Of a DNA stretch of 64,000 bases, positions 1 to 14,857 are shown piece by piece. Within the stretch, counting starts at the first letter, position 1, and the number at the start of each line of letters is the position of its first letter. The DNA lies in assembly GCF_040807025.1 (NCBI RefSeq), contig NC_090942.1, positions 128,717,247 to 128,781,246 of the forward strand, in the 5' to 3' direction. This stretch comes from Struthio camelus (lineage: Eukaryota; Chordata; Aves; Struthioniformes; Struthionidae). The position numbers were made by a program, and so were the translations under genes. Under the pieces are notes generated by a model. It made no database searches. It had not been told where the DNA came from and worked only from the letters and a program-made list of their open reading frames with translations.

Positions 1-2362
1 GATGAAGGTCTGAGGGAGGAACAGGATCTGTATGTTAAAGCTTGCAGAGAGTCCTAAAGAACAGTGAGGGCAAGAGAACAAAGGCACAGCGCCCTACACG
101 GCTGCTTAGCACCCCCCCGTCCCTCACGTTATTTATCTTCCAGGGAGGCACAGTATTCTGGATACTGGACATTTGGTTGTTAGCCTTTAGAATACCTCAA
201 CAGACAGGCCACATGTCAAACATGCTATTTGCCAGGAAGCATGCTTATTGATTTTTTTTTGATAAGCAAGTAAAATATTGGCAAAGTTTTACCTTATTCT
301 TTATCACCAGCATCAACATAGAGGAAATTTCATGCATTAGTCCTGGTAGTTTTCAGCAATAATGTAGAAAGCTTACATAAATTCGTTCATCTCACAGAAA
401 TGTTGTTTCTGGAGTAGCTGCTGTATAGCAGTTTTTCAAGGGCTGCAGAGGGATATATCACCAGCAGCAAAGCGCAGCTAGTCCTGGTGCTCAGGAGCAC
501 AGGGGGCTAGCAAACTGCCCCATGCAGAAACCGACACTAGCAACAACTTGCTAAACTGATATGGCCTATCAAAATATCCAGATGGGAGGTTTGTGCTGGG
601 GCCCTTCCTCCATTTGCTTGCATGTGGCTCTCAGTTGCTTCAGCATGAACAAACTGAAGCTGTACTGACGCAGAAAGTGCACAGCGTTTTCAACGGTTAC
701 GTATATGCCATAAATGCCGCAGGAAAATGGGGCAAATCTTTCCTAGAGGTGGGGGAAAAAAATCCTTTAGCACTAAACCTAACAAACAGGTCTCTTTCAG
801 CAAGCCTTAGGAAAAAGAAATGCTCTTAAAAATGCAGTAAATAAATTGAGATTCAACCTAAAAAATGCAGGCTGTTTTGGAAGGAGAGGGGAAGAGAGGA
901 AAGGGAGGAATGCAAAGCAAGAGGCCCTTAAAGTAACGAAAAAAGCAAGAGAATCAATAAAGAGACAAAGGGACAACAAACAAAATGTACTAGCAAAACA
1001 AAATAAAACAGAAAAACCCCCTCAAACTCTGGGGAATTTGTGCTGGGTGTATAGTTGCAACGGAAGAGGAAAAAAAGCAGTGAACCTGTAACTCTAGAGG
1101 GCTGTGGCCAAAAAAACACACATCTTGATCTCTCAATTTTAAAAAAGATCTGAGAGTTTTCTCCCATATCCTACCTTAAGGTAAGCTTTATATGACTGGG
1201 ATCAAGCCTTGAAGAGCTGGGATAGCTGTTTTCTGCCAGTCTCGCAATCTACACCAGGAAGGCTCAGGTGTCCTCTCTGGTGGGGTGAGGGAGATACTAC
1301 AAAAGGAGGGTTAGGAATTTACTTTGGGAAGTTCGTAACCATAAGGAGGAGAGAGATTTGTATTCACAGAATGCTCTCAACACTACTCCAGGTTTGTAAG
1401 AGGCAGATGTAATGGAATGTATTTATCTGCTTGTATTTCTTTCTTCAAAGTGTGTTGTCATAAGCCTACTAGGCTTGTTAAAGCTTTGGATCCTGTTTTT
1501 GTAAATCATCTTTTCCTGGTGGGGATATGCTTTAAGCTCTGGGATGAGCACAGGGAGTTCAGACAGCGAAGCTTTATAAACCATTCCATAGACGCCTGCT
1601 ATGACACTGAGGAAAAAAATAAGATAATCTTACCAGCCCTTGTTCATGTCACATAGACCAGAACACAAAGCACATGGAAAAGCACCTTGTTTCAGCACAA
1701 ACATCCTCCTTGTTAAGGCAGGTTTTCTTCCACAGGGCTACGAACTGCATTGCTGATCTGAGAAGAGCACCCCATGCGGCGTTGCAACATGGAGTAATAT
1801 TTCTTGTGTTAACGGCCCAGCTGTGGCTGTTTCAGGTCTGGCCTAGTCTAGCAGAAGTTTCCCCTGGGACTCAGTGTATGACTGCACTGAGTCAGAGCCG
1901 ATACCTTCAAACTAAAGTATTATCGATCCAGTCCATGAGGAACAGGTAAGCAGCTAGAGCAAAACCGATAAATTGCGCCCAGGCTTAGGTCTTGCTTACA
2001 CTTCAGAGTAAGCTTTCCCTCTGCTCAAATAATTCCGCCCCAGGGAACTCAGCTGGCTCACCACAGCCACGTCTCAACACCCATCATTTTGGTGTTCAGG
2101 CTGTCACTAGGGCACTGAGAGCCTCTCTCAGTGCACCAGAAACCCCTCAGAGGTTTGGGGTCTGCTTGCTGCCAGGCATAGGCATGGAAGAAGAACCCTT
2201 GTGAGCCATATAGACAGCTCGTTCTCACTTGGGCAGCCCGTTGCTGTCTTCTGTCTTTGGAAAAAGATATCTGATCAAAAAGCCTTGCTTTAAGCCTGAT
2301 TTTCTGGGGGGAAAAAAGTCTACATGATTTTGCTCTGTGCGTGCATGACTGACTGGGTCTCT
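1..2362. other. Intergenic sequence, nothing identified
   Basis: AT-rich DNA with short chance frames only. I see no repeat family, RNA gene or exon with convincing splice sites. Confidence 0.6.
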
Positions 2363-3415
2363 CATAGAATTACAGAGTGGTTGAAGTTGGAAAGGACCTC
2401 TACAGATCATCTAGTCCAACACCCCTGCTCAACCAGGGTCACCTAGAGCACACTGCCCAGGATTGCGGCCAGACAGCTTTTGAATATCTCCAAGAATGGT
2501 GACTCCACAGCCTCTCTGGGCAACCTGTGCCAGTGCTCTGTCACCCTTACAGCAAAGAAGTTTTTCCTCATGTTCAGATGGAACTGCCTGTGGTTCAGTT
2601 TCTGCCTGTTGCCTCTTGTCCTGTCACTGGGCACCACGGAGAAGAGACTGGCCTCATCCTCTTGACACCCTCCCTTCAGATACTTGTACACCTTGATCTG
2701 ATCTCCCCTCAGTCTTCTCAATCCCAGCTCTCTCAGCCTTTCTTCAGAGGAGAGAGATGCTCCAGTCCCCTCATCATCTTTGTAGCCCTCCGCTGGACTC
2801 TCTCCAGGAGTGCCATGTCTCTCTTGGACTGGGGAGCCCAGAATTGGACACAGTACTCCAGATGTGGTGGCCTCCCCAGGGCTGAGTAGAGGGGCAGGAT
2901 CACCTCCCTCGACCTGCTGGCAACACTCTGCCTCATGCACCCCAGGATACCATTGGCCTTCTTGGCCGCAAGGGCACACTGCTGCCTCATGCTTCACTTG
3001 TTGTCCACCAGCACTCCCAGGTCTTTCTCCGCAGAGCTGCTTTCCAGCAGGTCAACCCCCAGCCTGTCCTGGTGCATGGGGTTATTCCTTCCCTAGGTGC
3101 AGGTCCCTGCACTTGCCTTTGTTGAATTTCATGAGGTTCCATTCTGCCCATCCCTCCAGCCTGTCCAGGTCCCTCCGAATGGCAGCACAGCCGTCTGGTG
3201 TATCAGCCACTCCCCCCAGTTTCGTATCATCAGTAAACTTGCTGAGGAGGCACTCTGTCCATCCATCCAGGTCACTGATGAGTAAGTTGAACAATATTGG
3301 ACCCAGTGTTAACCCCTGGGGGACACCGGTAGCTGCAGGCCTCCTACTAGGCTTTGCACCACTGATCATAACCCTCTGAGCTCTGCCATTCAGCTTTTTA
3401 AAGTCTCCCTTACCC
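2363..3415 (-). mobile_element. CR1 LINE retrotransposon, 5'-truncated
   Basis: The low-coordinate end is the CR1 3' terminus read in reverse: CATAGAATTACAGAGTGG, then the reverse of the typical tail (GGAAAGGACCTCTACAGATC, ATCTAGTCCAACACCC). The copy extends about 1.05 kb into the reverse transcriptase region and stops near 3400-3415, where recognisable coding similarity ends. 5' truncation is usual for CR1. The element lies on the minus strand. Target-site duplications are not evident, as is normal for this family. Confidence 0.95.
2443..3390 (-). pseudogene. CR1 ORF2 remnant (reverse transcriptase C-terminal part)
   Basis: Translated pieces on the minus strand are typical CR1 ORF2. The GVPQG and LGPILFN segment and the catalytic-loop region occur at 3082-3369, with the usual FADDT altered to FTDDT. 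Next come QRDLDRL-like and LMKFNKGKCR motifs, then [12 protein letters not shown]-like sequence, [20 protein letters not shown] (2733-2990), and the 3' tail with [19 protein letters not shown] (2443-2600). These pieces fall in different frames with at least one internal stop and frameshifts, so the copy is dead. Confidence 0.9.
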
Positions 3416-6400
3416 CTCCCTTAGTTTTTGAATCCATCAGCCCAGTTCAACCAGGTTTGAGAAGGATTTGGTATTTCCAGGACTGTGTCTGCATTTGCCT
3501 CTTGGGCTAACTGTAAGTGAGGGTGGCGTGTGCTGGGGTCTGGCCCTGGACTGCCTAGCTGGGGTGCCCACCATAGCATGCCACATGCCAGATGTGCAAG
3601 TTTCCTTTCTCTGGAAACCAGAGCCTGGGGCTGGAGAGGACAGAGATACCAACACATGGCCATATTTTGCCTCTCTATGGGATGAGGGTAATGCCCTGAG
3701 CCCCAAGGACGCAGAGGCTTGTAGGCTTTCATAGTCTAGACGCAGCCAAAGATAATTAGCCTGTACAGTTTTTGTGAAAATTGGCAGCTAGGTATTAGCT
3801 CAGTGCTCTGCCTGAGGCAAAGACCAAAGCATGAAGTCACACTTTACTGGCAGAGCATCCACATGTCGGAGAATCCACAGCGGAGACAGACCTTATAATG
3901 CCCCAACTTCAGAAAAAGCTTCAGTCAAAGCCTGCATTTCTGCAGACATCAAGTCACTCAGCACCAAGTCATAGATCCACAGATCCATGCAGTCATTAGC
4001 CCTTTTACTTGCTAATTCTCACCTTTCCTACGCAGTGTCCCAACAAGCTCTATCAGCCTGCTTCACTTCTGGAGTATAAAGCCTAAGAGAAAAGCAGAGT
4101 TACATCTCACGTGTGTAAAATCATACATTTTATAGTTTGTCATGATTTTCTCCCCTGTACATCCTCACATGTGCCAGAGGCTTTTCCCAAAGTCTCAGCC
4201 AAGCAGACAGGACCCTTGTATCTCTTAGGATAGAAATCTGAAATTACAAAATGATCTCATGCATTTTTCTTTGCTCTGGTTTTAATCTCCCTTCCCTTTT
4301 TCAGTATATTCCTTGTATGTGAAGCATATTTCCCAGTGTTTATTTTCAATACTCTTTCTTTCTTCTCTCTTTCCATTTTAGTGCATTTCTTCTCCTTTTT
4401 CTTTCTTTTCTCCTATCTTTTGTCTATCAGTTCTCCTTTCCTCCTTCTGTCTTATTTCAAAATCTCCCTATAAGCCAAACCTCATGTCTCTGAAGATTAA
4501 AGCTATCAGTTGTAACAGGAACTGGATTAACTCCCATGACTCTCATCTTCCAGTCTTTTTTTGCTGCCTTGTTTTACCCATCCCAGTTCCTGTTTCAGTT
4601 TCTTCCTTCTCTGTACCGTGCATTAACTTTCTACTACTCACCTCACACTCTTCTATTCCAGCCCCTCCTTGCTTCTTTCCTGCTCATTTTCATCTATTCA
4701 TCTCAAAACAGTCTGCCTGATCTACCATCTAGCTAGCTACTAAGTTTTCAAGTCCACACCCACCACTGTTGTATGTGAGCACCTAATATATATTAAGATT
4801 GGGATCTCTCTCATTCCCTCCGCCTTCCTTTCCACACTTTGTTGAAAAGGCTGATGTGTGTTTTTTTCAGTACTCCTGCTTCTTCCTTCCATGCCCCTAT
4901 ATGTCCTGGAGAAAGAGAGAGCTAGGGATGTGGGTTAGGAACGTGTAGCTAGCACTCAGCCTCTCAAAAATGTGAGAGCTTTACAGTGTCTCTCTCCCAA
5001 AAGAGGTCATGAGGTCTGATGTAATGACATCCAAGTCAATGGAAAGACTGAGATTAAACTCACCACAAGCAGGCACAGACTCATGGGAGGCGAGAGACTG
5101 AAAGGGGATGTGTGAGCAAAGAAATGGATATGGAAGAGGTTGACAGAGGGTATGGGAATAAAAAGGGCCATTAGAAGCCACTCACGTTACCTGAAACACG
5201 ATCTTCTCCCTTGGAACCAGGGTCTCCCCTGAAAACTAATTCTTACTAAAAGAAATCAGCACTCCCCGGGGAGTTTATTGACAGGCTGACCTAGAGAGCA
5301 GGGTAAAAGAGGACCCACCCATCATGATCTCAGCTATTTCTTTTCCACAGTTCATAAGAAAGTCATTTTCCCACAGTCACTGCTTCTGCTAAACATCTGT
5401 ACTGTTCTGGGAAATAAAGCAAAATCATGGAACTTCTTCTTCACCCAAACCAAATCACAGAGGAGATATAAACAGGTTCGGAAAGGAATCGGTAGCCCTG
5501 ACAATGGTAAAAAGGAATAAATCCTGCTTCTCTCTGTCCCCAAATCTTCCACGAAACCAAGAAGAGAAGACAAAAAACATCCCTATATGAGTCCCCTACC
5601 TTTCCGTGGGGCCAGGAGGGAAAGGAAACAACAGAAACCAGCAAGAAGTTTGGAGAGATACCCAGCCCCACTATCCTCTTCCTTGATCTGAGAGAGAGGA
5701 GGAGGAGAGAAGAGAGAATGAAGGCCTCTTCTCTGTCTCTCCATGTGCCATTAAATGCCTGCAGGAAAAGCAGTAACGCTTCGGGAAGGGTGCTGGGGGA
5801 GGAGAGACCTGAACATAACCTTGCAGCTCAGAGATTTCTTCACTTGCACTGTGGAAGAGGGCCAGAGACTGAGTAAACCTACGTATGTGTTTTAGAAAGC
5901 CTGCTACCAAACCAGACTGGGCTGCAGCAGGTAGGTACTTCTCCCAAACACAGGAGCTGAGTGCAAAAAATGCAGACAGGAGAAACACCCCAAGTCGCCA
6001 ACCAGCTTTCTTTCAAAGCAAAAGTGGAGGGAGGGGAAGAGAGAGAATATATGGAAGGAGGAAGAGGGAGAGAAAAACAGGGTCATAGAAAATTTTATTC
6101 ATGATCTATTAATTCACTAAAATTCAAATCAGCAATGCTCTATTAAGCAAATTGTGTCAGTAAGTTAAAACTGCCTTGACTTGTCTTATCTAGTTGCCAC
6201 AGTTCTTTAAGTGTATCAGCAATAAATTATGTGTACTTGCCACAATATTCTTGTAATCAGAATTAGGTTTCTGCAGATTTCAGTTCTCTTCCCTTCCTTC
6301 AGCATGAGCTGAGAAGGAAATAACAAAAAATTGCAAAACTATACTCATATGCTATTCACCATTTCCCCTCTCTTGATTATTCAAACTTTCTACTATAGGC

Positions 6401-9400
6401 TGCATAATTTGCAACTCATTCACAGTATGATCACAATGTTGTGTCCTAATCTCAGATCCTGAAAAAAAAGTATTAGGGAAAAAAGATATGTTCAAAGACC
6501 ACATCCCATCCACATCCCAATTTTCTCCTCTGCTAACTAACCTGTAAGGCTGTTGTCACTGGCCACATGCTAAGAGAAAGGGAGAAAAGAAATCAGAGGA
6601 AGGGTGGTTAGAGTGGATGGGTAATGGCTTAATTTTAGGCACAGGGCCCTACTTCAGTAGCATTTATGGCATCGCCATCCTTTAATAGCACCTGCAGATC
6701 TCAGTGACCATTTGCCACACTAATAAAGCTCACACTGAGTCTTACAGGCCTGTGTGAGACTCCTACATACTCCTACAGAAGGGGTCTAACTAAATACTAG
6801 TTTCTGGAATCAGTACATTTTACTGCAAAGTCCCAAACCTACTTCTTTACATATGCAAAGGTAGGAGTTTATGATTGCTACGTACAATTTGGCCTTGAAT
6901 TTCTTGAATTCAGTGCAATTAAAGTGTCAGCCCATAATGCTAAATTAATATAGCGTATTTTCCCATGGACTGTTGTATGAATCCAGAGAAGTATCTGCAA
7001 GAAGGAAAAGAAAATAATCCTATGTCCATTCAGATGAATTACAACCCAAAAATAATAACTGGAAACTTGTTTGCAAAAATTGCTAGACTTCAAAAACAGC
7101 AATGTGGAATTTGGGGAGAAAGATAATCATGTCAATGTGCACAAGAAGGAGAAGGATTACAGTATAAATACTGTAAGAGTGAAGGAAGAAGGGACACACA
7201 AAAGGAACATATTATTGGTATAAATCAATAATAATCATCATACGGTTTTTATGAGAACCTAATTTCCTTGAATATGGGAATGCATGGGGGTGTACCTAAA
7301 AATCAAATGTTAAAGAGAAGTAAAGCAGATCATGTTTTTGCCACTTGTCAAATAAAACACAACATATTTCTGAGTAACTAAGGCAGTATGTCTGCTGGCA
7401 AAGTAGCAGTGTGTAATCCTGTCATCTGTATATTGGGGAAATTCAGATCTGCCAATTCAGACAAAGTATGGCTTCCTAGAAATTAGGAACAACGTTTGAT
7501 TAGCAGTTAAAGGGTTACCTTTTTTTTTTCCTGAAAGACTGTCTCCTCTTTTTGTATCAATATCTTGTGGAGAAACTTAAACTTGGAGAGTTTATGCCTA
7601 ATACGGTTCTGGAGACCCACCCTGCGTCATAGACCACAGTTTGGGAAATGGCCTCAGAAAAGCCCTTATCTGAAAAATGTCAGAAGTGGCACAGAGAATA
7701 GCTTTGCCACAGTGCCCAAGATTGCTCTTCCCAGCGGTAATGAGCGCAGGGGACCCCAGCAGAAGTGACGAGGCATGCACCATGTCCTTGGTGCAGGTTG
7801 AGGTGCTTTTCCTTCCCTCTGTAAGAGCATCTTAATTTCCTGGTAGAAACTGAAGGGTACTTATGTATCTTCATACATCCTTGCCCCTCACAAATAATGG
7901 AAAAGACTTTAAAAATGCATTTGTGTTTCCACTGCAGAGAAAACTGAGAAGACTGAGGTCAAAGACAACTCACCATCTCTCTGACATTAGTCAACACGTG
8001 ACATCTATTCTCAACTTTGCTCCCCATGCTCCTATATCACCATTTATGTTTGTGAGGCTGAAACAAAGGTGGCCTACTCTTGTTCTTTCAAAGACTATTT
8101 TTAAAAAGGGGAAAAAAGAAGAGTGAAGATATTGCTCTACAACAGAAAGGATGACTTTGGAGTTATTGCTTAGAAAGCATGAGTCACGTTGTAGTGACCC
8201 AGCACATTTTATTCCGGGTAACTGAATGTGAAGGAGACGGCATGTAATTCAGCCAACAGAGACTAAATTATCAAGCATCAAAAATAGTCAGACTGCTCCC
8301 CACAATATGATCTGACAGTCCACAGACAGCTGGCTGGTCTTATGGTGTTGGTTTCTCTTCTCCATTTCTAGCTGCTAAACTGTATTAAAAGGAGCAGGAA
8401 GTAAGGGACATTCCTTCTCAAAACTTTATATACAAACAATAATTCCATCAATGCAAATGGAAAGGGATCGTCTCCGAAATACACAGTCAAAAGCGGCAAG
8501 TGCTTCAGAGTCTGACGGACTGTGTCTACCAAACCTAGCTTTCGCGATTAAAGCCATCACACCTGGAAAGCTCCCCTGCTCACAGTCCTGCAGCAGAGGC
8601 TGCACCATGCTAGGCAGGCTGTCACAGCCACGCTGGTGACAGCCCTGGTCTGGCCAAAGCCACCACACTGCCTAGGGGCACAAGGACATGGATCTCGGAC
8701 ATCCTCATCCTTCCTGACTGGTTTATACACAGGTCAGAGCCCTTAACTACTGAGGTGAAAGGGACTTTTTTCCATGATTTTCTGGGTAAGTAATCATTAT
8801 GTGTGTGCAGACAAAAGGGGCACTGTGGTATTCAGGGCTTCTTCCTAACTCTCCACACTGACCCCACATCAGAACAGGGCCTGGGTGAACAGCATCCTCC
8901 CTTGTCCCCCATTTTCCATATGAAGAAACCTGAGCAGGGAGGCCAGTCAGGGAACGGTTGCCCACCACAGCAGCTCCCTAGCCTGTGTGACAGCTAGCCA
9001 GGACTGCAGGCCACACCAGGACATCCACCTCTTCCTCCTTTTAAACACTGTTCCAGGTCTGACATCTACTGAAGTATGTAAAGGGTGGGACAGAAATACT
9101 TAATTTCAAAATCCAAAGCTTTTTGTGCCATACTCATCAGCCACCAAGCTGGGATAGTGAAAAAGGACTTGAGAATCTATGTTTTCACAACAAAGCTCTC
9201 AGATGGCTAAAAATGCTGTTCATGGCCCTGATGAAAGCACCTTATTCTCACAAGCTGAGCTGTAAGAATCTGAACTGCTCGGTGTCTATCCAGGCAGAGT
9301 TCACGTATTAGGCCAGGCTGACTTCAGGACCGGGGATCCACATGTTGGAAGAGCACTATGGATTAGCACTCTCTTTCCCATTGCAAAAGTGTCTTTCCGG

Positions 9401-12400
9401 CTCTCCCTTCCCATGCAGGTAGCACCCACCTGCAAAAGCAATAGACAAACCCCCCTCCTCTGTACTGACTGTACAAGCTCCTGCCTGCACTGTCCTATGT
9501 TTTCCAGGTGGCTGCTCCAAGAGTAAGGAGGGAAAGGAGGAGGAGATGTGGAGCGGGGCATGCCAAGTCTCCAGTGCTACAAGGAGGGGAAGAGGGAGAG
9601 ACTGGCTGGGGAAGGCAGTGCCATGCATGCTGGCTACCCAGCAGAGATAATTGGGCAAAATTTGCTGGGAGAGGCTGCCTTCTTCAGCTCTCTACCTGCT
9701 CTGGTTCTAGCAGAAACAACAGAAAACCTAGCCTTGCAAGGAAGTGTGGAAGCAAGAGAGGGAGTTTAGTTGTTCCTGAGGCACAGCCAGATCCCATCCC
9801 CTCCAGAAGAGGTGCTGAGCCAGAGAAGAGAGGCAGGTCAGGGCTGGCGCCCAGACCATCCATTGGATTACGCCAAAATCAGTGTTCATCTAAGTCACTA
9901 CTCCCACAGAGAAACGTTTTCAGGCTAGTCAGTGGCCTTGGAGCATGTCTGCTGAGTAGAGCTCCCCACAAAACACCCTGCCTTTTTGCCCAGTAGCAGT
10001 GTTGAGCACCAGCAGAGACCTTATTCCAGTCCTCTGCCTGAGTGGCCTCAAGTTCACCTTTTGGAGTTCTTTGCAGAGCAGTTCCAGCCCCTTCAAGAGT
10101 AACCTGCTCACCTGGCTCTCAGCCCCTCCGGTTGGAGCTTTATTTTGCATGGCATCCTTTAATTAGAGAGCAAGAAAGACCTGGTGCTCAGGGCACTCTC
10201 AGGGAGGGTAGGTCCTGCGCTCCAGTCCTTGTGTCAAGGCCTGGGACTCGGCATGCCCTGGTGTCTACACATTAGATGAAACCAGCCTTCCTAGCACTCT
10301 TTATTTTTCCCTCCCACACACGCAATAAATATTAAAGCGTTCCCTGCCAAGCACAATTGCTACCATGGCGTACTCAGGCTCGCTCTGTCGCAGAACACCT
10401 TCTAGCTGGATGTTTCAGCTGCTCTCCCGGGAGCTGGGGCGTAGCCCTTCACACATCCCCGGACAGAGGAAGGGACTCGGGCCTCGCCTTGCTGGCAAGC
10501 CATCCAACAGCTGTGGCAAGGTGACAGCACCGCTGTGATGGGGAGAAAGAACTCGCTCTTAAAGAACATGTGGACGTGTCTCCTTGTGGAGATGGCCATT
10601 CGGAGCGGATGGAGGCATCCAAGCACCAAAAAGTGCTAATATTTGAGATGCACCCTCTCCTTGGCATTTGCATGAAGTCAGGCAGTTTTGCCCATCCTTT
10701 TGCTGTCCTTTGCGAACCCCTCTCTCGATTGCCTACCTGCACTGCATTCGGAGCCCGTGTTGCTTAATTAGGGTTAGAGACTCCGATGCAAGGGGCAGGT
10801 GCCTGGGAGCCAGGTGCTATGTTAATACACGCTGGGGTGCCCGAGTCCCTTGCTGGCGCTGGGCCTGAGCAACCACGGGTTTCAGTGATATTCAGCCGCA
10901 TCAGTATATAGATCTCCTTCGAAAATGGGATTTAGACTACGGTTTCACAACTAGCTTAATATGATCAACATGGCAGTGGCTGCCCACGGAGGAGGTCCCA
11001 TTCTGCCTTCCGGCATCAGGTTCCCAACCCTTCCTTTCCACTGGCACCGGTGCTAATGCAGCCGCATGTTCTGCTGAATGAGGAAATTAGTACTACTGAA
11101 AGCTTTTTTTGTGTGTTAATTTTCAGCTGGATCAGTTCCCTGATCTGGTAACTACATCTTTGCACGAGTGCTAGTGCCAGCACAACAGAGACACGTAGCT
11201 CTTGCAGTCAGGAGTACAGGATGGAGGACGGGATGCAACTGCTCTTTTTGGCACTGCATAGACTTAAGCCAATCATAAAATGGCCATCTCTGCATCTAAA
11301 AACACATAGCCCTTAATTTGGTTTTTAAAATTAGATTTACATGCCTGTATTGACCCAGGTGAGGAATTAATTTAGTCAATTTACCAATGAAAGCTGAAAT
11401 TCACCTTCTGTATCATTAAAACCAGATTTCTCAACTTTTTAAATTAGGGATTTTTTGCATTATATTGAACTTGAGTACTAAAGCCAGCATCACAAATGTG
11501 TATGACGTGATCTTCCAGCTCCTTCACTTTCCCTTTTCTCTGTATGGGCTCACTACAAGGTGTATTTTCCTCTCAGTGTGAGTGTGACTCTACAATTAAT
11601 ACTAATAGCAATTAATAGGGCACATCAAAAGATGAGCGCAGCATACGTTAGCCACAGAAACTAGCTTTCTGCGTTGTTGGCTCTGCATTCAGCACAGCTA
11701 TTTATACACTCTGGTATTTCTCGAACGATTGATTGACCATCAGCCACCATTCTTAAAACATTTTCAAAAAAGCAGTGTCTCCACCTGAAAAATCATAGGT
11801 TAACAGAAGAAGCCATATTTAATTATGTGATTCAAACAAGGAAGTATCATGAAACTTAACATGCTGTTATCACCAGTTACAGTTCAGTTCAAAACGTGAG
11901 AGACCTGTCAGGGTGATACGATCGGTTTACTTGGCGTTTCAGCGAAGAACAACCTCAGAGAAACGGGAAAGAGAATTGGGAAGGACACAGGGACAAGTCC
12001 CTCGGAGGAACGGCCAGAGTGGAGTAAAGGAAGAGTTCACGAAGGGAAGTGAACAAACAGTGGGAAAGCAACAGCCAAGGCAGGTGGGTTGAGCCGTCGT
12101 GAGTGTGACCCCCTGGTGAGTGCCCAGATTTAAAAAAAAAAAGGCTGTGTAAAGTCAATAGATGTTTGGCTCAAATAAAGCCTGTGGTTTAGTTTCCTCC
12201 CATGTAGGCTGTTCACAATTGCAGGAACAAGCTCCTTTGTGGTTAGCAGGGTTGATTATTGTTTTGAGCTCATGGCTTCGTCTGCTTTTAAGTTCAGCAC
12301 TCTAAATGGACAATTTTGTAACTAGCGCTGCAAAAAGGCCAAATACCACTGTATATGTCAACACACTCTAACTAGTGTATATTTGTAAAACTCTTTACTT

Positions 12401-14163
12401 AGTTGTATATGATCAGGCACAAGAAGTACATGCCATGAGAAGCACATGCATTCCCATTTCAAAATTGTGTGATGATAAGAATGCAACGTGAAAGAATTCT
12501 GTCCAAAATGCATTAAGTTTTCTAGGCTGCTTATCCTACCTGAAAACTGAAGAAAAACAGATTTCAGTTTCAGATTTCCAGGGGAAAATGCTTATTCCTC
12601 TTTTTGTGGTGACAAGTCTGGAAAAGCCATTTTAAAGTTGAATAAGATGAAATATAGTATCTCAGAAGTATGCACGTTAAAGCCAGAAAAAAAAAAATGT
12701 TTGTGTTGAGGTATATCTAACTGGGACCTTGTATCTTTTAGATCTGAATTTAGACCATCCATCTACAAAAGAGAAAAAGGGAATAGAATGTTACATTGAA
12801 ATGCTTGAGAGCTAAAACTAATTTTTCCCGTGGAAACAAAAAAATCACTCTCAGATTCCAATAAAATCTCTTCCCAGTGTGGTATAAGTGAAAGCAGCTG
12901 AGTGATCAGGCTTCCTACAGATCCTTAAAAAGAGCTGAAAGGGTGTAGTCTGTGTAACATATCCAATCTTTGTATTTATACAGCCTCCATCAGTGCAACA
13001 TCTACTTGTTGGCAGACAAGTACTGACTTTGCAAGCCTTTAATCCATCAGTCTCCAGGTGTTTTGCTAAACCACGGATGTTGACGTCTTTCTTGGGCCTC
13101 AGATAAACTGGTCTACCCTGAGTGTGGTGGAACGTCTTTGCAAAAGGATAGTAGGCTTGCTGCTCGGAAGGGGTGAAAGGCTGCTCCTTTATTTCCCTTC
13201 GTCTGCCCCTGGTGAAAACCCATCTGAGGACGGGCTGAGGGATGGACCGAGAGGACCTGAGCAGCCAGAGGAGTGTGTAGGAGTGACCAGGGTCTGCAGG
13301 GAGGGAAGCAGCTGTGGGAGCAGATCAGCCAGCAGGCAAATAGGGCAGCTTTAACTGATCCTATGACAAACCCTACAAGTATCACTAGGCAAGCTCACTT
13401 ACTGCTTTGTGATTTAATGCGGAGGCACCTGTTATCTCCTTAATATCTCCAAGCTTTTTCTGTGCCATCTATTAGCTGTAGTAACAAAGTGCAGGACAAA
13501 ATTCCAAAGCACAAACACTAGAAGGTGTTTTCCTCATTCCGTCACACTGGGCCAAATAAGTATGAGTTTGTTTGACAAGGAATATTACTTTTTGTGAAGA
13601 GTGTTGATTCTGGCAGTTGGCTACTAACAAAAAGGTAGACAATTACTGTACTCTTATTTGCAAATTTCCTTTTGGAAAGGAGACTGTAACTTCATTCCTT
13701 AAAAGTAATTTTGACCCAAACTTGTCATGCAACTCTGTGGTCTAGATGAGAAAGGATTTTGTAGTTTTAAAAGTAATACATGTAGCTATTTCTGTTTGTT
13801 TAGAGGTGACAACAATAAATAACAGAAAAATACACACAAAGCTGGAACTCCTTTTTCAGTGCTCACCCGACTTGCCCTCTGCTCAGATTTTATGGTGTGT
13901 TATATTCCAATGCCGTCATCTTCTCTTTTTTTTTTCTTTCTGTGCTTATTACCATCCTAGATCTTTGCGTTCTTTGGAATATAGTACCAAGCACACTGTA
14001 AGCAAGATATAAATAACAAAAAAGCAATGCTCCCAGACAGTTCCCTCCCATGTTCAGTGCTTCAGGGAAGTCAGTCTGTGGGAGAAAATCGTTGCAGACT
14101 TTTCCACAGAGATAACGCTCTGTACCAAACCCATAGGCACGAAGGGGAGAAGCTTTCTATCCC

Positions 14164-14182
14164 TTTATTTATTTATTTATTT
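14164..14182. repeat. (TTTA)n simple repeat
   Basis: About four to five TTTA units in an AT-rich context. Confidence 0.85.
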
Positions 14183-14805
14183 TTCTGGTAGAACAGGGTG
14201 TAGAGCTTACTTTCATGATAATGAGGACCTAATACAACCTTCTATCTGGCCACTAATGGTAGTGCATCCTTCAGTGAAGCCAAGCTGCTAATGACTCATC
14301 TGTCTTGGTGCAATTACCCCTGAGGAACCTAGGGGAGGAACCACAAAAGATGGATGTCTTGGTCTTGAAAAACCTTTTGCAAGAAAATGCTTTCAGAAAG
14401 AAAGTAGGAAGAAGGCAGCCCAGCCTGGCTCAGCCTCCTCTGCCCCCTGCCCTGGCATCGAGCACCGTGTGCCCATTGTGGCATGCAGAAGGGGCTCGTG
14501 CCCTCGAGAGGAGGTTGCAGAGACACGCAGGACCTGGCACAAGGCACTGCAGCAGGTGGCTCTGGTCAATGTGCCTGTGAGGATACTCGTCTCAAGGCTT
14601 TCAATCTGCTCCTGAGCAGAAATGGATACAGCAGCCCATGAAAGGAAGGGAGAGCACCTTATGGTGCCAAGGGCCGCTGTGATTCATGAAATGCATACTT
14701 AATCTGGGACAGACCTGACACCCATCCAGGACAGCAGCCCACGGTCAAAGCTGCCTTTGAAAGCTGTTTTTCCCATAGGGGTCATGCCCATCCCCCAACA
14801 CTCTT

Positions 14806-14857
14806 ATTTTTATTTTTATATATACATATATATACACATATGTACACACACACACCT
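14806..14857. repeat. AT/AC-rich simple repeat
   Basis: TATATATACATATATATACA followed by a short (CA)n run. Confidence 0.85.

Noticed and set aside
2527-3379. Plus-strand frames of 120 and 189 codons
   Set aside because: They are antisense to the CR1 ORF2 remnant, which explains the open frames.
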